Assembly (NCBI RefSeq): GCF_004801405.1
Contig: NZ_SSOB01000033.1
Location: forward strand, 27,032 to 91,031
Direction: 5' to 3'
DNA length: 64,000 nt
Source: Cohnella fermenti
GTDB taxonomy: Bacteria > Bacillota > Bacilli > Paenibacillales > Paenibacillaceae
A program made the translations under genes and the position numbers. Positions 53,286 to 62,254 of this stretch are shown here, piece by piece; the stretch's first letter is position 1; each line of letters begins with the position of its first letter. The notes under the pieces were generated by a model, which saw only the letters and a program-made list of their open reading frames with translations, was not told the origin of the DNA and did no database searches.

Positions 53286-54587
53286 TTAGCGAGAGGAGGC
53301 GACGGCGAGATAAACGCTGAACGCGACGGACTCGCCGGGAACGCTGCGGGCGGCGATCCGGCCCCGGTGCCGCTCGACGATCGACTTCGCGATGGCGAGG
53401 CCGAGGCCGTAGCCGCCTTGCTTGCGGGCGCGGGACGAATCCGTCCGGTAGAACCGGTCGAAGATGCGCGTCAGATGCTCCGGATCGATGCCGTCGCTCG
53501 TGTTCTCGACGGTGAGGGCGAGCTCGCTTCCTTGCTTCTTCAGCGAGAGGGTGACGGCGCCGTCCGGCTTCGTGTACTTGACCGCGTTGTCGAGCAGAAT
53601 CATCGCGACCTGCTTGATCTGTTCGGCGCTCCCGTACGCCTTCAGATGGGGTTCGATCTCGTAGTCGAGGCGGATGCTCTTCTCGAAGAAGACCGCTTCC
53701 ATGGTCAGCAGTATGCTCTCGATCGCCTTGCTCAAGTCGAAGGGAGCCATCAGCGTCTGCTCCCGCGAATCGTCCATCTGGGCGAGGAACAGCAGGTCGT
53801 TCGTCAGCTTCGCCATGCGCTCCGTCTCCGACTTGATGTAATGAAGCCACTTCGCCTGGCTCTCGATCGTCTCCTCCCCGTTCGCGAGAAGAACGTCCGC
53901 GTTCGTGCCGATGATCGTCAGCGGCGTCTTGAGCTCGTGGGACGCATCGGCGATGAACTGCTTCTGCTTCTCGAACGCCTCCTTGATCGGCGCGATCGAT
54001 CGGCTTGCGAAGTAGCGGCTGGTGAAGTAGATGACGATAAGCGTGGCCAGCGCGACCGCGAGGAACGTGTAGATCAGGTTGGTCAGGATTTTCTGCTGGG
54101 CGCTGACGTCGAGGAAGACGAACATGTAGCCGCCGCCGGCCGCCAGCTCCTTCGAATACGCCCAGCGGCTTCCGTCCAGCGTGAACTGGCCGCTGATCTT
54201 GCCGGAGCTCCAGGCTTTGTCGAGCGCCTGCCCGAGCAGCTCGTCGTCGACCTCGAATTGCGACTTGCTCTCCGTCATGGCGCCGCTTGTATCCGTCATG
54301 ACCATAAACGACAGCGAGCGCTCAAGCGGCTCCATGCCGCCGTCTTTGCCGGACGGCCCTCGATCCCCTTCATTGCCGGACGGCCCCGTATCGCCTTGCC
54401 CGCCCCGCGGTCCGCCGTCGCCCCCCTTCATATGATAGGAATCCGTCGCCCGCGACAGGTCCATCTGGATGTCGTTCTGGGTGTTGCGGTACGTGATCGT
54501 GTAGATGGCGGCGAAGGCGACGAACATAATAATCGAGATGATGACCAGATTCACCACAAGCAGACGATTGCGCAGCTTCTTGAACAT
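53286..54587 (-). CDS. OmpR-partner sensor histidine kinase with collagen-like extracellular repeat
   Basis: A 433-residue kinase. A membrane helix at ~11-32 is followed by a ~125-residue extracellular part, a second helix at ~165-187, then HisKA (DASHELKTPLTIIG) and HATPase (LLDNAVKYTKPDGAVTL, FYRTDSSR, GYGLGLAIAKSI). The extracellular part holds about eight Gly-X-Y triplets near residues 55-82 (GPRGGQGDTGPSGNEGDRGP), like a short collagen segment, which is unusual in a sensor. It starts at the last base of its regulator gene, so both are co-translated. The pair is divergent from the VTC operon and shares a putative operator with it. Confidence 0.92.
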   Translation of the reverse strand: MFKKLRNRLLVVNLVIISIIMFVAFAAIYTITYRNTQNDIQMDLSRATDSYHMKGGDGGPRGGQGDTGPSGNEGDRGPSGKDGGMEPLERSLSFMVMTDTSGAMTESKSQFEVDDELLGQALDKAWSSGKISGQFTLDGSRWAYSKELAAGGGYMFVFLDVSAQQKILTNLIYTFLAVALATLIVIYFTSRYFASRSIAPIKEAFEKQKQFIADASHELKTPLTIIGTNADVLLANGEETIESQAKWLHYIKSETERMAKLTNDLLFLAQMDDSREQTLMAPFDLSKAIESILLTMEAVFFEKSIRLDYEIEPHLKAYGSAEQIKQVAMILLDNAVKYTKPDGAVTLSLKKQGSELALTVENTSDGIDPEHLTRIFDRFYRTDSSRARKQGGYGLGLAIAKSIVERHRGRIAARSVPGESVAFSVYLAVASSR

Positions 54588-55264
54588 CAGGCGCTCCCCT
54601 CCAGCACGTAGCCGACGCCCCGAATCGTGCCGATTCGCACGTTCGATTCGAGGAACGACAGCTTTTTGCGAAGGAAGGAGACATAGACCTCCACGTTATT
54701 ATGCTCCGCCTCCGAATCGAATCCCCACAGCTTCTCGATGATTTGTTCCTTCGAGGTGACGGCTTGCTTCCTTAAGATAAGCAGCTCGAGCAGTTCGCTC
54801 TCCTTCAGGTTCAGCTTCACGTCCTTGCCTCCGGCAGCGAGCTTCAAGCTGGCCGTGTTCAGCTCGATATCCCCGAACTTCAGCGTGCTGTCGGGCACGA
54901 CTTCTCCTTTGCGGCGCACGGCCGCCCGGATGCGCGCCAGCAGCTCGCCGGTCGAGAACGGCTTGGCGACGTAATCGTCCGCGCCGTGGTCGAGCCCCGC
55001 GATCTTGTCGTCGATCTCGCCCTTGGCCGTCAGCAGGATAACCGGCGTGGAATCGCCGCTCTTGCGCAGCTCCTTCAGCACGCTGATCCCGTCCATCTCC
55101 GGCATCATGATATCGAGCAGGATCAAATCGTAGATGCCGCTAAGCGCGTAATCCAGTCCCGATCTTCCGTCATGGACCGCGTCGACCGAATAATGATTTT
55201 TTCTCAGAATCTGGGTCAGCGCCTCGGCGAGATGCAGCTCGTCTTCCGCAATCAAGATTCTCAT
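54587..55264 (-). CDS. OmpR-family response regulator
   Basis: A 225-residue regulator: receiver domain (AEDELHLAEAL, phospho-acceptor Asp-51 in LILLDIMMPEMDG, Thr in VILLTAKG, Lys in YVAKPFSTG) and a winged helix (~130-222; LNLKESELLELLILRKQAV, EVYVSFLRKKL, IRGVGYVLE). It is first in the kinase pair. Its extended -10 (TGC-TATAAT, minus strand 55320-55328) has a direct repeat TTAAGG/TAAAGG placed where OmpR-family activators bind, so autoregulation is likely. Confidence 0.93.
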   Translation of the reverse strand: MRILIAEDELHLAEALTQILRKNHYSVDAVHDGRSGLDYALSGIYDLILLDIMMPEMDGISVLKELRKSGDSTPVILLTAKGEIDDKIAGLDHGADDYVAKPFSTGELLARIRAAVRRKGEVVPDSTLKFGDIELNTASLKLAAGGKDVKLNLKESELLELLILRKQAVTSKEQIIEKLWGFDSEAEHNNVEVYVSFLRKKLSFLESNVRIGTIRGVGYVLEGSA

Positions 55265-55319
55265 TGTTCCTCATCCCCGTTATGTGTCTTCTTATAGCAG
55301 CTTCGTTTATCTTGTCTTC

Positions 55320-55433
55320 ATTATAGCAACCGCTCCTTTAATAAACCTTAACCGATCTGCCCGGGCAACCCAATCGAAATGTTATCGCAGTGTAAAATCA
55401 TTTAAGATTCGCTAAAGGTTCGGGGGCTAAGAT
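55320..55433. promoter_or_regulatory. Divergent promoters with a shared OmpR-type operator
   Basis: Minus strand: TTAAGG (55351-55346) and TAAAGG (55340-55335), starts 11 bp apart, then 9 bp to TATAAT (55325-55320), which has an extended TGC. Plus strand: TTAAGA (55402-55407) and TAAAGG (55413-55418), starts 11 bp apart, then 9 bp to TAAGAT (55428-55433). The two arrays are mirror images in spacing, pointing to one activator for both operons. Confidence 0.65.
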
Positions 55434-55505
55434 ACAGACATGGCAAGCGAGTTGCACAATAACGAGATAACGAACGAACAACATAACGAGAGGATGGTCG
55501 GACCT

Positions 55506-56321
55506 ATGGCTATCGAGGTGTTCAACCGACACGAGAACAAGTATCTGATGAGCCACGCGCAGTACGAAGCCTTCTATCAAGCGTTGCTTCAATATATGGA
55601 GAAGGACGAGTACAACAAGAACGAGTTTTATTCCATCAGCAATCTGTACTTCGATACCGAACACGACACGATGATCCGAACGAGCTTGATGAAGCCCAAG
55701 TACAAGGAGAAGCTGCGGCTGAGGGCGTACGGCGTGCCGAACGAGGATTCGAAGGTATACCTGGAGATCAAGAAGAAGGTCAACGGTCTCGTGAACAAGC
55801 GGAGAACGGCGCTGAAGCTGAACGAAGCCTATGACTTCGTCCGGACGAAGGCGACCCCCGAGCTGAAGAACTACATGAACAAACAGGTGCTCGGCGAGAT
55901 CGACTATATCCTGAGGATGTATGAGGACCTGCGGCCGAAGCTGTATCTGAGCTATGATCGCAAGGCTCTGTTCGACAAGGCGAGCCGCGACCTGCGGATC
56001 ACGTTCGACACGAACATCCGCTGCAGGCGCTACGACTTGAAGCTTGAGCAAGGGGACTACGGCGAGCAACTGCTTGAGCCGGGCCAATGGCTGATGGAAG
56101 TGAAGGCCGAGAAGACGGTTCCGCTCTGGCTGTCGAAGCTGCTGTCCGAGCATGGCCTGTACCGCACAAGCTTCTCGAAGTACGGCAATGAGTACAAGAA
56201 GATGATTCGCACGCAGAATCAGATTCGGTCCCAGAACACGAGCCGCACGCAGGAATGGAATCGAATGCAAGACATGAATGCAACCGACAAGACGCTGAAG
56301 GAGACGATCGCATATGCTTGA
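55506..56321 (+). CDS. VTC-domain polyphosphate polymerase
   Basis: A 271-residue protein made of one VTC domain: FNRHENKYLM at the start, SISNLYFDTEHDTMI, KYKEKLRLRAYG, VYLEIKKKVNG and KRRTAL in the tunnel walls, LRPKLYLSYDRKAL and LMEVKAEKTVPLWL near the end. The conserved Arg/Lys and Glu residues of VTC catalytic tunnels are present. In eukaryotes VTC makes polyphosphate from ATP; bacterial homologues are mostly inferred. I prefer the ATG at 55506 (GAGAGG upstream). An in-frame ATG at 55440 would lie at the predicted transcription start. It overlaps the DUF4956 gene by 8 bases. Confidence 0.85.
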   Translation: MAIEVFNRHENKYLMSHAQYEAFYQALLQYMEKDEYNKNEFYSISNLYFDTEHDTMIRTSLMKPKYKEKLRLRAYGVPNEDSKVYLEIKKKVNGLVNKRRTALKLNEAYDFVRTKATPELKNYMNKQVLGEIDYILRMYEDLRPKLYLSYDRKALFDKASRDLRITFDTNIRCRRYDLKLEQGDYGEQLLEPGQWLMEVKAEKTVPLWLSKLLSEHGLYRTSFSKYGNEYKKMIRTQNQIRSQNTSRTQEWNRMQDMNATDKTLKETIAYA

Positions 56322-56997
56322 ATCCCTGTTCACTAGCACCGCCGCAACGGTTGACCTGACTCTTGGTACCGCACTGCTTACGATATTCGTATCCATTGTT
56401 CTTGGAGGGCTCGTCAGCCTCACTTATATGAAGACGAACGCAAGCGAATATTCGCAAGGCTTCGCGCTCACGATGGTTATGCTCCCGACCGTCGTCGCCA
56501 TCATCATTCTGCTGATCGGCAGCAACATCGCCAGCGCCTTCAGCTTGGCGGGAGCCTTCTCGATCATTCGCTTCCGAAGCGCGCCCGGCAATCCGAAGGA
56601 TATCACGTACGTCCTCTTCACGATGGCGGCGGGTCTGGCCTGCGGCACCGAGCATTACGCTTACGCGGTTCTGTTCACCCTTATTCTGTGCATTCTGATG
56701 TTCGTTCTAAACAAGACCAACTTCGGCGCGAGGAGAACGCAGATTAAGACGCTTAAAGTCACCATTCCGGAAAATCTCGGCTACGAGGAAGCGTTCGCCG
56801 AAGTGTTTAACGTATTCGATGTTCCTTATGAGCTGAAGAAGATCCGCACGACCGAGCTGGGCAGCCTGTACGAGCTCGTCTACAGCGTAACGCTTAGCGA
56901 GTCGGTCAACCAGAAGGAGTTCCTCGACGCGATCCGCTCGAGAAACGGCAACCTGGATTTGTCCTTGACGATGAGCCCGACGGCAAACGAGTTCTAA
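56314..56997 (+). CDS. DUF4956 membrane protein
   Basis: A 227-residue protein with three to four N-terminal membrane helices (LTLGTALLTIFVSIVLGGLV; LTMVMLPTVVAIIILLIGSN; YAVLFTLILCILMFVL) and a loop AFSIIRFRSAPGNPKDI that is the family hallmark, followed by a cytoplasmic ferredoxin-like tail. DUF4956 proteins are regular neighbours of VTC polymerases, sometimes with CotH kinases. AAGGAG precedes the ATG, which overlaps the VTC gene. A role in handling or exporting the VTC product is inference. Confidence 0.88.
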   Translation: MLESLFTSTAATVDLTLGTALLTIFVSIVLGGLVSLTYMKTNASEYSQGFALTMVMLPTVVAIIILLIGSNIASAFSLAGAFSIIRFRSAPGNPKDITYVLFTMAAGLACGTEHYAYAVLFTLILCILMFVLNKTNFGARRTQIKTLKVTIPENLGYEEAFAEVFNVFDVPYELKKIRTTELGSLYELVYSVTLSESVNQKEFLDAIRSRNGNLDLSLTMSPTANEF

Positions 56998-57057
56998 TCC
57001 GGAGTCGAATGGGTCGACCATACTGCGTCACACCACCACACCGAGAGGATGATTGGC

Positions 57058-59160
57058 ATGAGGGATACGACAATGAGGAAAAAGCTCGCGATCGCCCTGA
57101 TGAGCATTGCGATTCTGGCGGGATGCTCCAACGGTACGGCGACGGAGGAGAGCGCGGGCAACGAGACGACGACGGTTCAAGGGTCTACGGCTTCTTATAC
57201 GGAAAGCGCCGCAAACGCGGCGACGGACCTGACGATGGCCGATCTGGCGGAGTTCGACGACGAGGACACGAACGCGGATTGGAGCGCGGACGGCGCGACA
57301 ACGATCTCGTTGAACGGCTCCGGCGCAACGATCAGCGGCTCCGGAGCGACGGAAGCGGACGGCTCCGTGACGATTACGGCGGCGGGCACCTATATTCTGA
57401 GCGGAACGCTGGAGGACGGCCAGATCGTCGTCGAAGCGGGCAAGGAGGACCTGGTTCGCCTCGTCTTGAACGGGGTCGACCTGACGGATGCGGATAACGC
57501 TCCAATCTACGTGAAGTCGGCGGACAAGACGGTCATCACGCTTGCGGCGGGCACGACGAACACCGTGACGGACGGCTCCGAGTACGTTCTGGAGGCCGAT
57601 GCGGACGAGCCGAGCGCGGCAATCTTCAGCAAGGACGATCTGTCGATCAACGGCTCGGGCAGCCTGACGGTCAACGCGAATTACAACGATGGCATCACGA
57701 GCAAGGACGATCTGCTGATCGCATCCGGCACAATCACGGTTACGGCTGCCGATGACGGCATCGTTGGACGCGATCTGCTCGCGGTTCAGGAAGCATCGAT
57801 TACGATTGAAGCGGTCGGCGACGGCATGAAGTCCACGAACGACGAGGACGCGGACAAGGGCGTCGTGGCGATCGCCAGCGGCACGTTCACGATTAACGCG
57901 GGAGCCGACGGCATCCAGGCGGAGACGACGCTGCTTATCGACGGCGGCACGTTCGATGTGACGACCGGAGGCGGCAGCGCGAATGCCGAGGTCAAGACCG
58001 AGCAGGGCCCCGGCGGCATGGGCATGGGGCAGGGCTTCGGCGGCGGACAGGGAGGCCAAGGCTTTACCGGGGAACGTCCGGAAGGAACGACGGGCGAGCC
58101 GCCGGAAGGAATGGGCGAGCGTCCGGACGGCCAGACGATGCCGCAGGGCACGGACGGTCAAGCGATGTCCGAGGCCGCAACCGATACGGCCGACTCGCAG
58201 GATGCGGGAACGGACGAATCGACAAGCGCGAAGAGCCTGAAGGCCGGCGTCAATCTGATCGTCAACGACGGTACGATAACGATCGACTCCAAGGACGACG
58301 CGATTCACAGCAACGGCTCCGCAACGGTGAACGGCGGCGAGATCACGATCAAGGCCGGGGACGATGCGGCCCATGCCGATGGCACCTTGACGATTGCCGG
58401 CGGCAAGCTGGACATTCAGAGCAGCTATGAGGGGCTGGAAGGCACAGCCATCGTCGTCTCCGGCGGCGAGATCGATGTGACGGCATCCGACGACGGCGTG
58501 AATGCATCGGGTACGGACCCGCTGCTGACGATCAGCGGAGGCTACCTGACCGTGAACGCCAGCGGAGACGGCCTGGATTCGAACGGCTCGATCGCGATGA
58601 CCGGCGGCACCGTCATCGTCAACGGCCCGACGAACGACGGCAACGGCCCGCTCGATTACGACGGCACCTTCGAGCTCAGCGGCGGCGTTCTGATCGCGGC
58701 AGGCAGCTCGGGCATGGCCCAATCGACTTCGGACGATTCCAGCCAGGCTTCGATCATCATGACCTTCTCGGCGGCTCAGGAAGCCGGAACGCTTGTCCAC
58801 CTGGAGGACAGCCAAGGCAATACGATCGCGACGTTCGCACCGGCCAAGAGCTACTCGTCGATCGTCATCAGCTCCCCGGACCTGAAGCAAGGGGAGAGCT
58901 ACACGCTCTACTCGGGAGGAACGTCTGGCGGCACGGCGACGGACGGCCTGTACGCAGACGGCACGTACTCCGGCGGCACGAAGGTCGTGGAATTTACGCT
59001 CGAGAGCGTTGCGACTTGGATCAACGAATCCGGCGTAACGACAGCCAACTCCGGATTCGGAATGGGCGGCGGCATGGGTGGAGGCATGGGCGGCGGCGGA
59101 CGCGGCGACAGACAGCAAGCGGATCAATCGCAGCAGACCGAGCAACAGACCGCGCAATAA
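57058..59160 (+). CDS. Cthe_2159-like beta-helix lipoprotein (carbohydrate-binding domain PF14262 type)
   Basis: A ~700-residue lipoprotein: signal helix LAIALMSIAILAGCSN with lipobox Cys, then a long series of short beta turns such as DDLSINGSGSLTVNANYNDG, DDGIVGRDLLAV, NDGTITIDSKDDAIHSNGS and GTDPLLTISGGYLTV, with many Asp/Asn/Gly typical of calcium-binding right-handed helices. A Gly/Met/Gln/Pro-rich insert lies at ~315-375 and a Gly-Met-rich, Gln-rich tail ends the protein. Family knowledge: Cthe_2159 binds acidic polysaccharide. The start is uncertain: ATGs at 57049, 57058 and 57073 all have possible ribosome sites. It is the third gene of the VTC operon, where a CotH gene is often found but is absent here. 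Confidence 0.8.
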   Translation: MRDTTMRKKLAIALMSIAILAGCSNGTATEESAGNETTTVQGSTASYTESAANAATDLTMADLAEFDDEDTNADWSADGATTISLNGSGATISGSGATEADGSVTITAAGTYILSGTLEDGQIVVEAGKEDLVRLVLNGVDLTDADNAPIYVKSADKTVITLAAGTTNTVTDGSEYVLEADADEPSAAIFSKDDLSINGSGSLTVNANYNDGITSKDDLLIASGTITVTAADDGIVGRDLLAVQEASITIEAVGDGMKSTNDEDADKGVVAIASGTFTINAGADGIQAETTLLIDGGTFDVTTGGGSANAEVKTEQGPGGMGMGQGFGGGQGGQGFTGERPEGTTGEPPEGMGERPDGQTMPQGTDGQAMSEAATDTADSQDAGTDESTSAKSLKAGVNLIVNDGTITIDSKDDAIHSNGSATVNGGEITIKAGDDAAHADGTLTIAGGKLDIQSSYEGLEGTAIVVSGGEIDVTASDDGVNASGTDPLLTISGGYLTVNASGDGLDSNGSIAMTGGTVIVNGPTNDGNGPLDYDGTFELSGGVLIAAGSSGMAQSTSDDSSQASIIMTFSAAQEAGTLVHLEDSQGNTIATFAPAKSYSSIVISSPDLKQGESYTLYSGGTSGGTATDGLYADGTYSGGTKVVEFTLESVATWINESGVTTANSGFGMGGGMGGGMGGGGRGDRQQADQSQQTEQQTAQ

Positions 59161-59190
59161 CCGGATAAATCGTGTGAACCGCATGAAGCA

Positions 59191-59234
59191 AATCCCCCTT
59201 CGGAGAACCGTACAAGGCTCTCCGAAGGGGGATT
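59191..59234. terminator. Bidirectional terminator between convergent genes
   Basis: Perfect 16-bp inverted repeat (59191-59206 with 59219-59234) around a 12-base loop, between the Cthe_2159-like gene and the hybrid kinase gene. Confidence 0.85.
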
Positions 59235-59242
59235 GCTGTCGT

Positions 59243-61891
59243 CTAGGCGGAGAGCAGCTTCCGGATGGAGCGGAGCACCAGATCAAGCTGTGCGGCCGCT
59301 TCGGGCAGGGGGCTTCGGAACGTCTCGTCTCTCCCTTCGCGAATTGCATCCTCAAGGCGGCGCAGGGCGGCGGTCAGCTCCGAAGCCCCGATGTTGGCCG
59401 ACACGCCGATCAAGGAATGGGCGAGACGCAGCGCCGCTTCCCGGTCGCCGCTCTCAAGCGCCTCACGAATCTCCTCGACTCCTCCGCTGTGCTGGTCCTC
59501 GAAGGTTTGCAGAATTGTCAGATAGAGCTTGCGGTTGCGGTTCAGCCTCGCGATCGTATCCCGTACCGTCAAGCCCGGCAGCTCCTCGTTCTCCGTCTTG
59601 GCAGCGTCGGCAGCGGCAGGGGACGGAGGTACAGGGGCCCGCGCTTGGGATTTCTGCATCAGCCTCTGCAGCGCTCCGAACAGTTGGATCGGGTCGAACG
59701 GCTTGACGACATGCGCGTTCATTCCCGCCTGATACACCGCTTCCTCGACTCCCTTCAGCGCGTCCGCCGTCATCGCGATGATCGGCGCGGTCTTCGACAA
59801 GCCGCCGTTCCGAATGGCGGCGGCCGCCTCGTAGCCGCTCATGAACGGCATCTGCAGATCCATCAGAATGGCGTCGTAGCGCTTGCGCTCCGCCAGCTCG
59901 ACGGCCTCCAGCCCGTTCCGCGCGACATCGACGCAGGCCCCCGTCTCCTTCAACAGCTCGACGGCAACCTGCTGGTTGATCTCGTTGTCCTCGACGAGCA
60001 GGAGGGCGGAGTGCTTCAGCTCGGCGAAGCGCTCCGACCGATCGGGCTCCTTCAGCTCTTGCTTCCGGACGAAGTGGGATTGGAACAGCGTCACCATCTC
60101 GTTGTAGAGCTGGGATTGGCTTAGCGGGTAATGGAGCACCCTCTCGATAGCCGACGAGCGGATCAAGGTATCCCATTCCCGCTCGTGGTAGGCGCTGATC
60201 AGAACGATAACCTGCACGGAATCGGCCGCTTCCAGCCTCATTCGCTCCGTGAGACGAACCGCGTTCCCGCTTCGCAGCTTCCAGTCGACGATGGCCAGAT
60301 CGAAGCGCTCTCCGCCATGCAAGAGGGCTAAAGCGGCTTCGTCGGAATCGACCGTGCGAACCTCGAACTCGAACGCTTCGAGCTGGCTGGCCAGCACTAG
60401 CCGCATGTCGGCATCGTCGCAGACGACCAGGACGCGGAGCGGGCGAAGCGGCAAGTCCTCGGCCGAGGTTGGGAGAGCGGATGCCGCGGCGGCATGTCCG
60501 AAGCGAGCGGTGAAGGAGAAGCGGCTTCCCTTGCCGACCTCGCTCTCGGCCTTGATCGTGCCGCCCATCAGCTCGACGAGGTTCTTGCTGATGACAAGCC
60601 CAAGGCCGGTTCCGCCGTACAGGCGGGTGGTGGACATGTCCGTCTGCGAGAACACCTGGAACAGCTTATGACGATGCTCCTCGGGGATGCCGATACCGGT
60701 GTCGGTAACGGAGAATTCGAGCAGAACGCCATCCTCTTCGTCGTCGAGAACATGGACATGGAAGGAGATCTCTCCGCGCTCGGTGAACTTCACCGCATTG
60801 TTGGACAGATTAAGCAGCACTTGGTTAAGGCGGAAAGGGTCGCCCGTCAGCCGCTGGGGAACTTCATGATGAACCGAGAAGCTGAGCTTCAGCCCTTTGT
60901 CGTGCGCTTTGATGCCGACGAGGTTGGATATTTGATTCAGCACCTCGTAGAGATCGAATGCGATTCTCTCGAGCGCAACCTTGTTCGCCTCGATCTTGGA
61001 GAAGTCGAGAATATCGTTGATGAGCGAGAGCAAGTTTTTGGCCGACAGAATGGTTTTGTCCGTGTAGCTCTTCTGCTGCTCGTTCAGCGAGGTGCGCTGC
61101 ATCAGATAGCTGAGCCCGATGACCGCGTTCAGCGGAGTTCGAATCTCATGGCTCATGTTGGCGAGGAATTCACCCTTCGTCTGGTTCGCCGCCTCCGCGG
61201 CCTGCTTGGCTTCCTCGAGCAGAACATTCTTCGCCTCCAGCTCCGCCGTACGGGCTTCGACCAGTTCCTCGAGATGCTCCTTGTAGTGAAGCAGCGAGCT
61301 CTCGCTGATCCGAAGCTTCTTCTCGATCTCGATTCGCTTAATCGCGAAGGAGATGATGTGATAGAAGGAAGGAATAGCCAATATATGGAACAAGACGTAG
61401 GGCACGTAGTAGAGGCTGTAGTAGGAGTCGGCGATCTTGAAGGAGCTGAGGTAGACCCACAGAATGGACTGGGTGCCCAGAAGCAGGCCGAACAAGAACG
61501 CGTACCGCTCCAGCACCCTGGGCTGCCGCCGACGGAGCCAATGGGCCCCCAGGCTGATCAGAGCCCCGCTCGCGATCAGAGCAATGCCGGGCATAACATA
61601 GCCGCCGAGGGTTAGCCGGAAGCTTCCGACCAGAAGGAACGTAAGGAAGACGGACAGCGGACCGCCGAACACTCCGGAGAAGAACAGGAACTCCAGCCGG
61701 GAATCGAGCCGCAAGCCCATATCATACGGGAAAATCATCGCGACGCAGCCCATGATTCCGAACAGGGCGCCGACGATGAGCTCCTGCCGTCTCTTGGATT
61801 GCTTCTCGTAATAGGGGAAGATCCAGATCAGCAAGAAAACGAGACAAACCATGAGTGCGCTGCATTGAGCGAAATAGTAGAAAAATCCCAT
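59243..61891 (-). CDS. Hybrid sensor histidine kinase, 5TM-LytS type, two receivers and HPt
   Basis: An 882-residue protein: five to six membrane helices in the first ~190 residues of the 5TMR-LYT type, a coiled coil, HisKA (FLANMSHEIRTPLNAV), HATPase (LNLSNNAVKFTERGEI, VTDTGIGIPEE, GGTGLGLVISKNL), a first receiver in which the usual Lys-Pro is replaced by HYPLSQ, a second complete receiver (VEDNEINQQVAVELL, Asp in AILMDLQMPFMSG, HVVKPFDP) and an HPt domain (RLAHSLIGVSANIGA). It is an orphan: no output regulator lies beside it. The minus-strand TATAAT near 61934-61939 is a probable -10. A phosphorelay through the HPt to a distant regulator is likely. Confidence 0.9.
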   Translation of the reverse strand: MGFFYYFAQCSALMVCLVFLLIWIFPYYEKQSKRRQELIVGALFGIMGCVAMIFPYDMGLRLDSRLEFLFFSGVFGGPLSVFLTFLLVGSFRLTLGGYVMPGIALIASGALISLGAHWLRRRQPRVLERYAFLFGLLLGTQSILWVYLSSFKIADSYYSLYYVPYVLFHILAIPSFYHIISFAIKRIEIEKKLRISESSLLHYKEHLEELVEARTAELEAKNVLLEEAKQAAEAANQTKGEFLANMSHEIRTPLNAVIGLSYLMQRTSLNEQQKSYTDKTILSAKNLLSLINDILDFSKIEANKVALERIAFDLYEVLNQISNLVGIKAHDKGLKLSFSVHHEVPQRLTGDPFRLNQVLLNLSNNAVKFTERGEISFHVHVLDDEEDGVLLEFSVTDTGIGIPEEHRHKLFQVFSQTDMSTTRLYGGTGLGLVISKNLVELMGGTIKAESEVGKGSRFSFTARFGHAAAASALPTSAEDLPLRPLRVLVVCDDADMRLVLASQLEAFEFEVRTVDSDEAALALLHGGERFDLAIVDWKLRSGNAVRLTERMRLEAADSVQVIVLISAYHEREWDTLIRSSAIERVLHYPLSQSQLYNEMVTLFQSHFVRKQELKEPDRSERFAELKHSALLLVEDNEINQQVAVELLKETGACVDVARNGLEAVELAERKRYDAILMDLQMPFMSGYEAAAAIRNGGLSKTAPIIAMTADALKGVEEAVYQAGMNAHVVKPFDPIQLFGALQRLMQKSQARAPVPPSPAAADAAKTENEELPGLTVRDTIARLNRNRKLYLTILQTFEDQHSGGVEEIREALESGDREAALRLAHSLIGVSANIGASELTAALRRLEDAIREGRDETFRSPLPEAAAQLDLVLRSIRKLLSA

Positions 61892-61946
61892 GCCCCACCT
61901 GCTTCGACAGTACTCATTCGATTGTCCTTATTATACAATGGAACGC

Positions 61947-62081
61947 TTAGTCGCACAGGAGGGGATTTTCGACATCGGTCAGGATTCCGTGGCTTGTCGA
62001 ATTGTATTCTCACGATCATACCTCACCTTCGGAATAGTGGCATTTCGCGACCATTTTCGCGCCCGTTTCGGGCGTTTTTTT
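61947..62081 (+). ncRNA. Candidate small RNA or leader ending in an intrinsic terminator
   Basis: The plus strand carries a textbook terminator (CGCCCG 62060-62065, TTT loop, CGGGCG 62069-62074, seven T) with no gene on that strand for over 2 kb upstream. A -10-like TATACA at 61932-61937 could start a ~135-base transcript containing the inverted repeat TTCGACA/TGTCGAA (61968-61974, 61995-62001). I do not recognise a known riboswitch. The terminator is secure; the RNA is a guess. Confidence 0.35.
62060..62081 (+). terminator. Orphan intrinsic terminator, plus strand
   Basis: Six-base-pair GC stem, TTT loop and seven T, placed in the gap between the divergent hybrid kinase and CuAO-N-like genes, 193 bases before the latter's ATG. 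Confidence 0.85.
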
Positions 62082-62140
62082 GTTTATGTGAGCTCGTTTG
62101 CCATTTCGCGTCGAGTTACGGCCATTTCTCGACAAAGGTA

Positions 62141-62169
62141 TTCAATTTGCGCAACTCCCAGGTTATACT
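62141..62169 (+). promoter_or_regulatory. Candidate promoter of the CuAO-N-like gene
   Basis: TTCAAT (62141-62146), 17-base spacer, TATACT (62164-62169), giving a leader of about 80 bases to the ATG at 62255. The -35 is weak. Confidence 0.4.
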
Positions 62170-62254
62170 AAATTTTACTTGAGCAGGGGCTTCCAACAAT
62201 TGCTTGATTACCCCGAACGGGATGATATAAGAAACCAAAAGGAGACGATGATCG

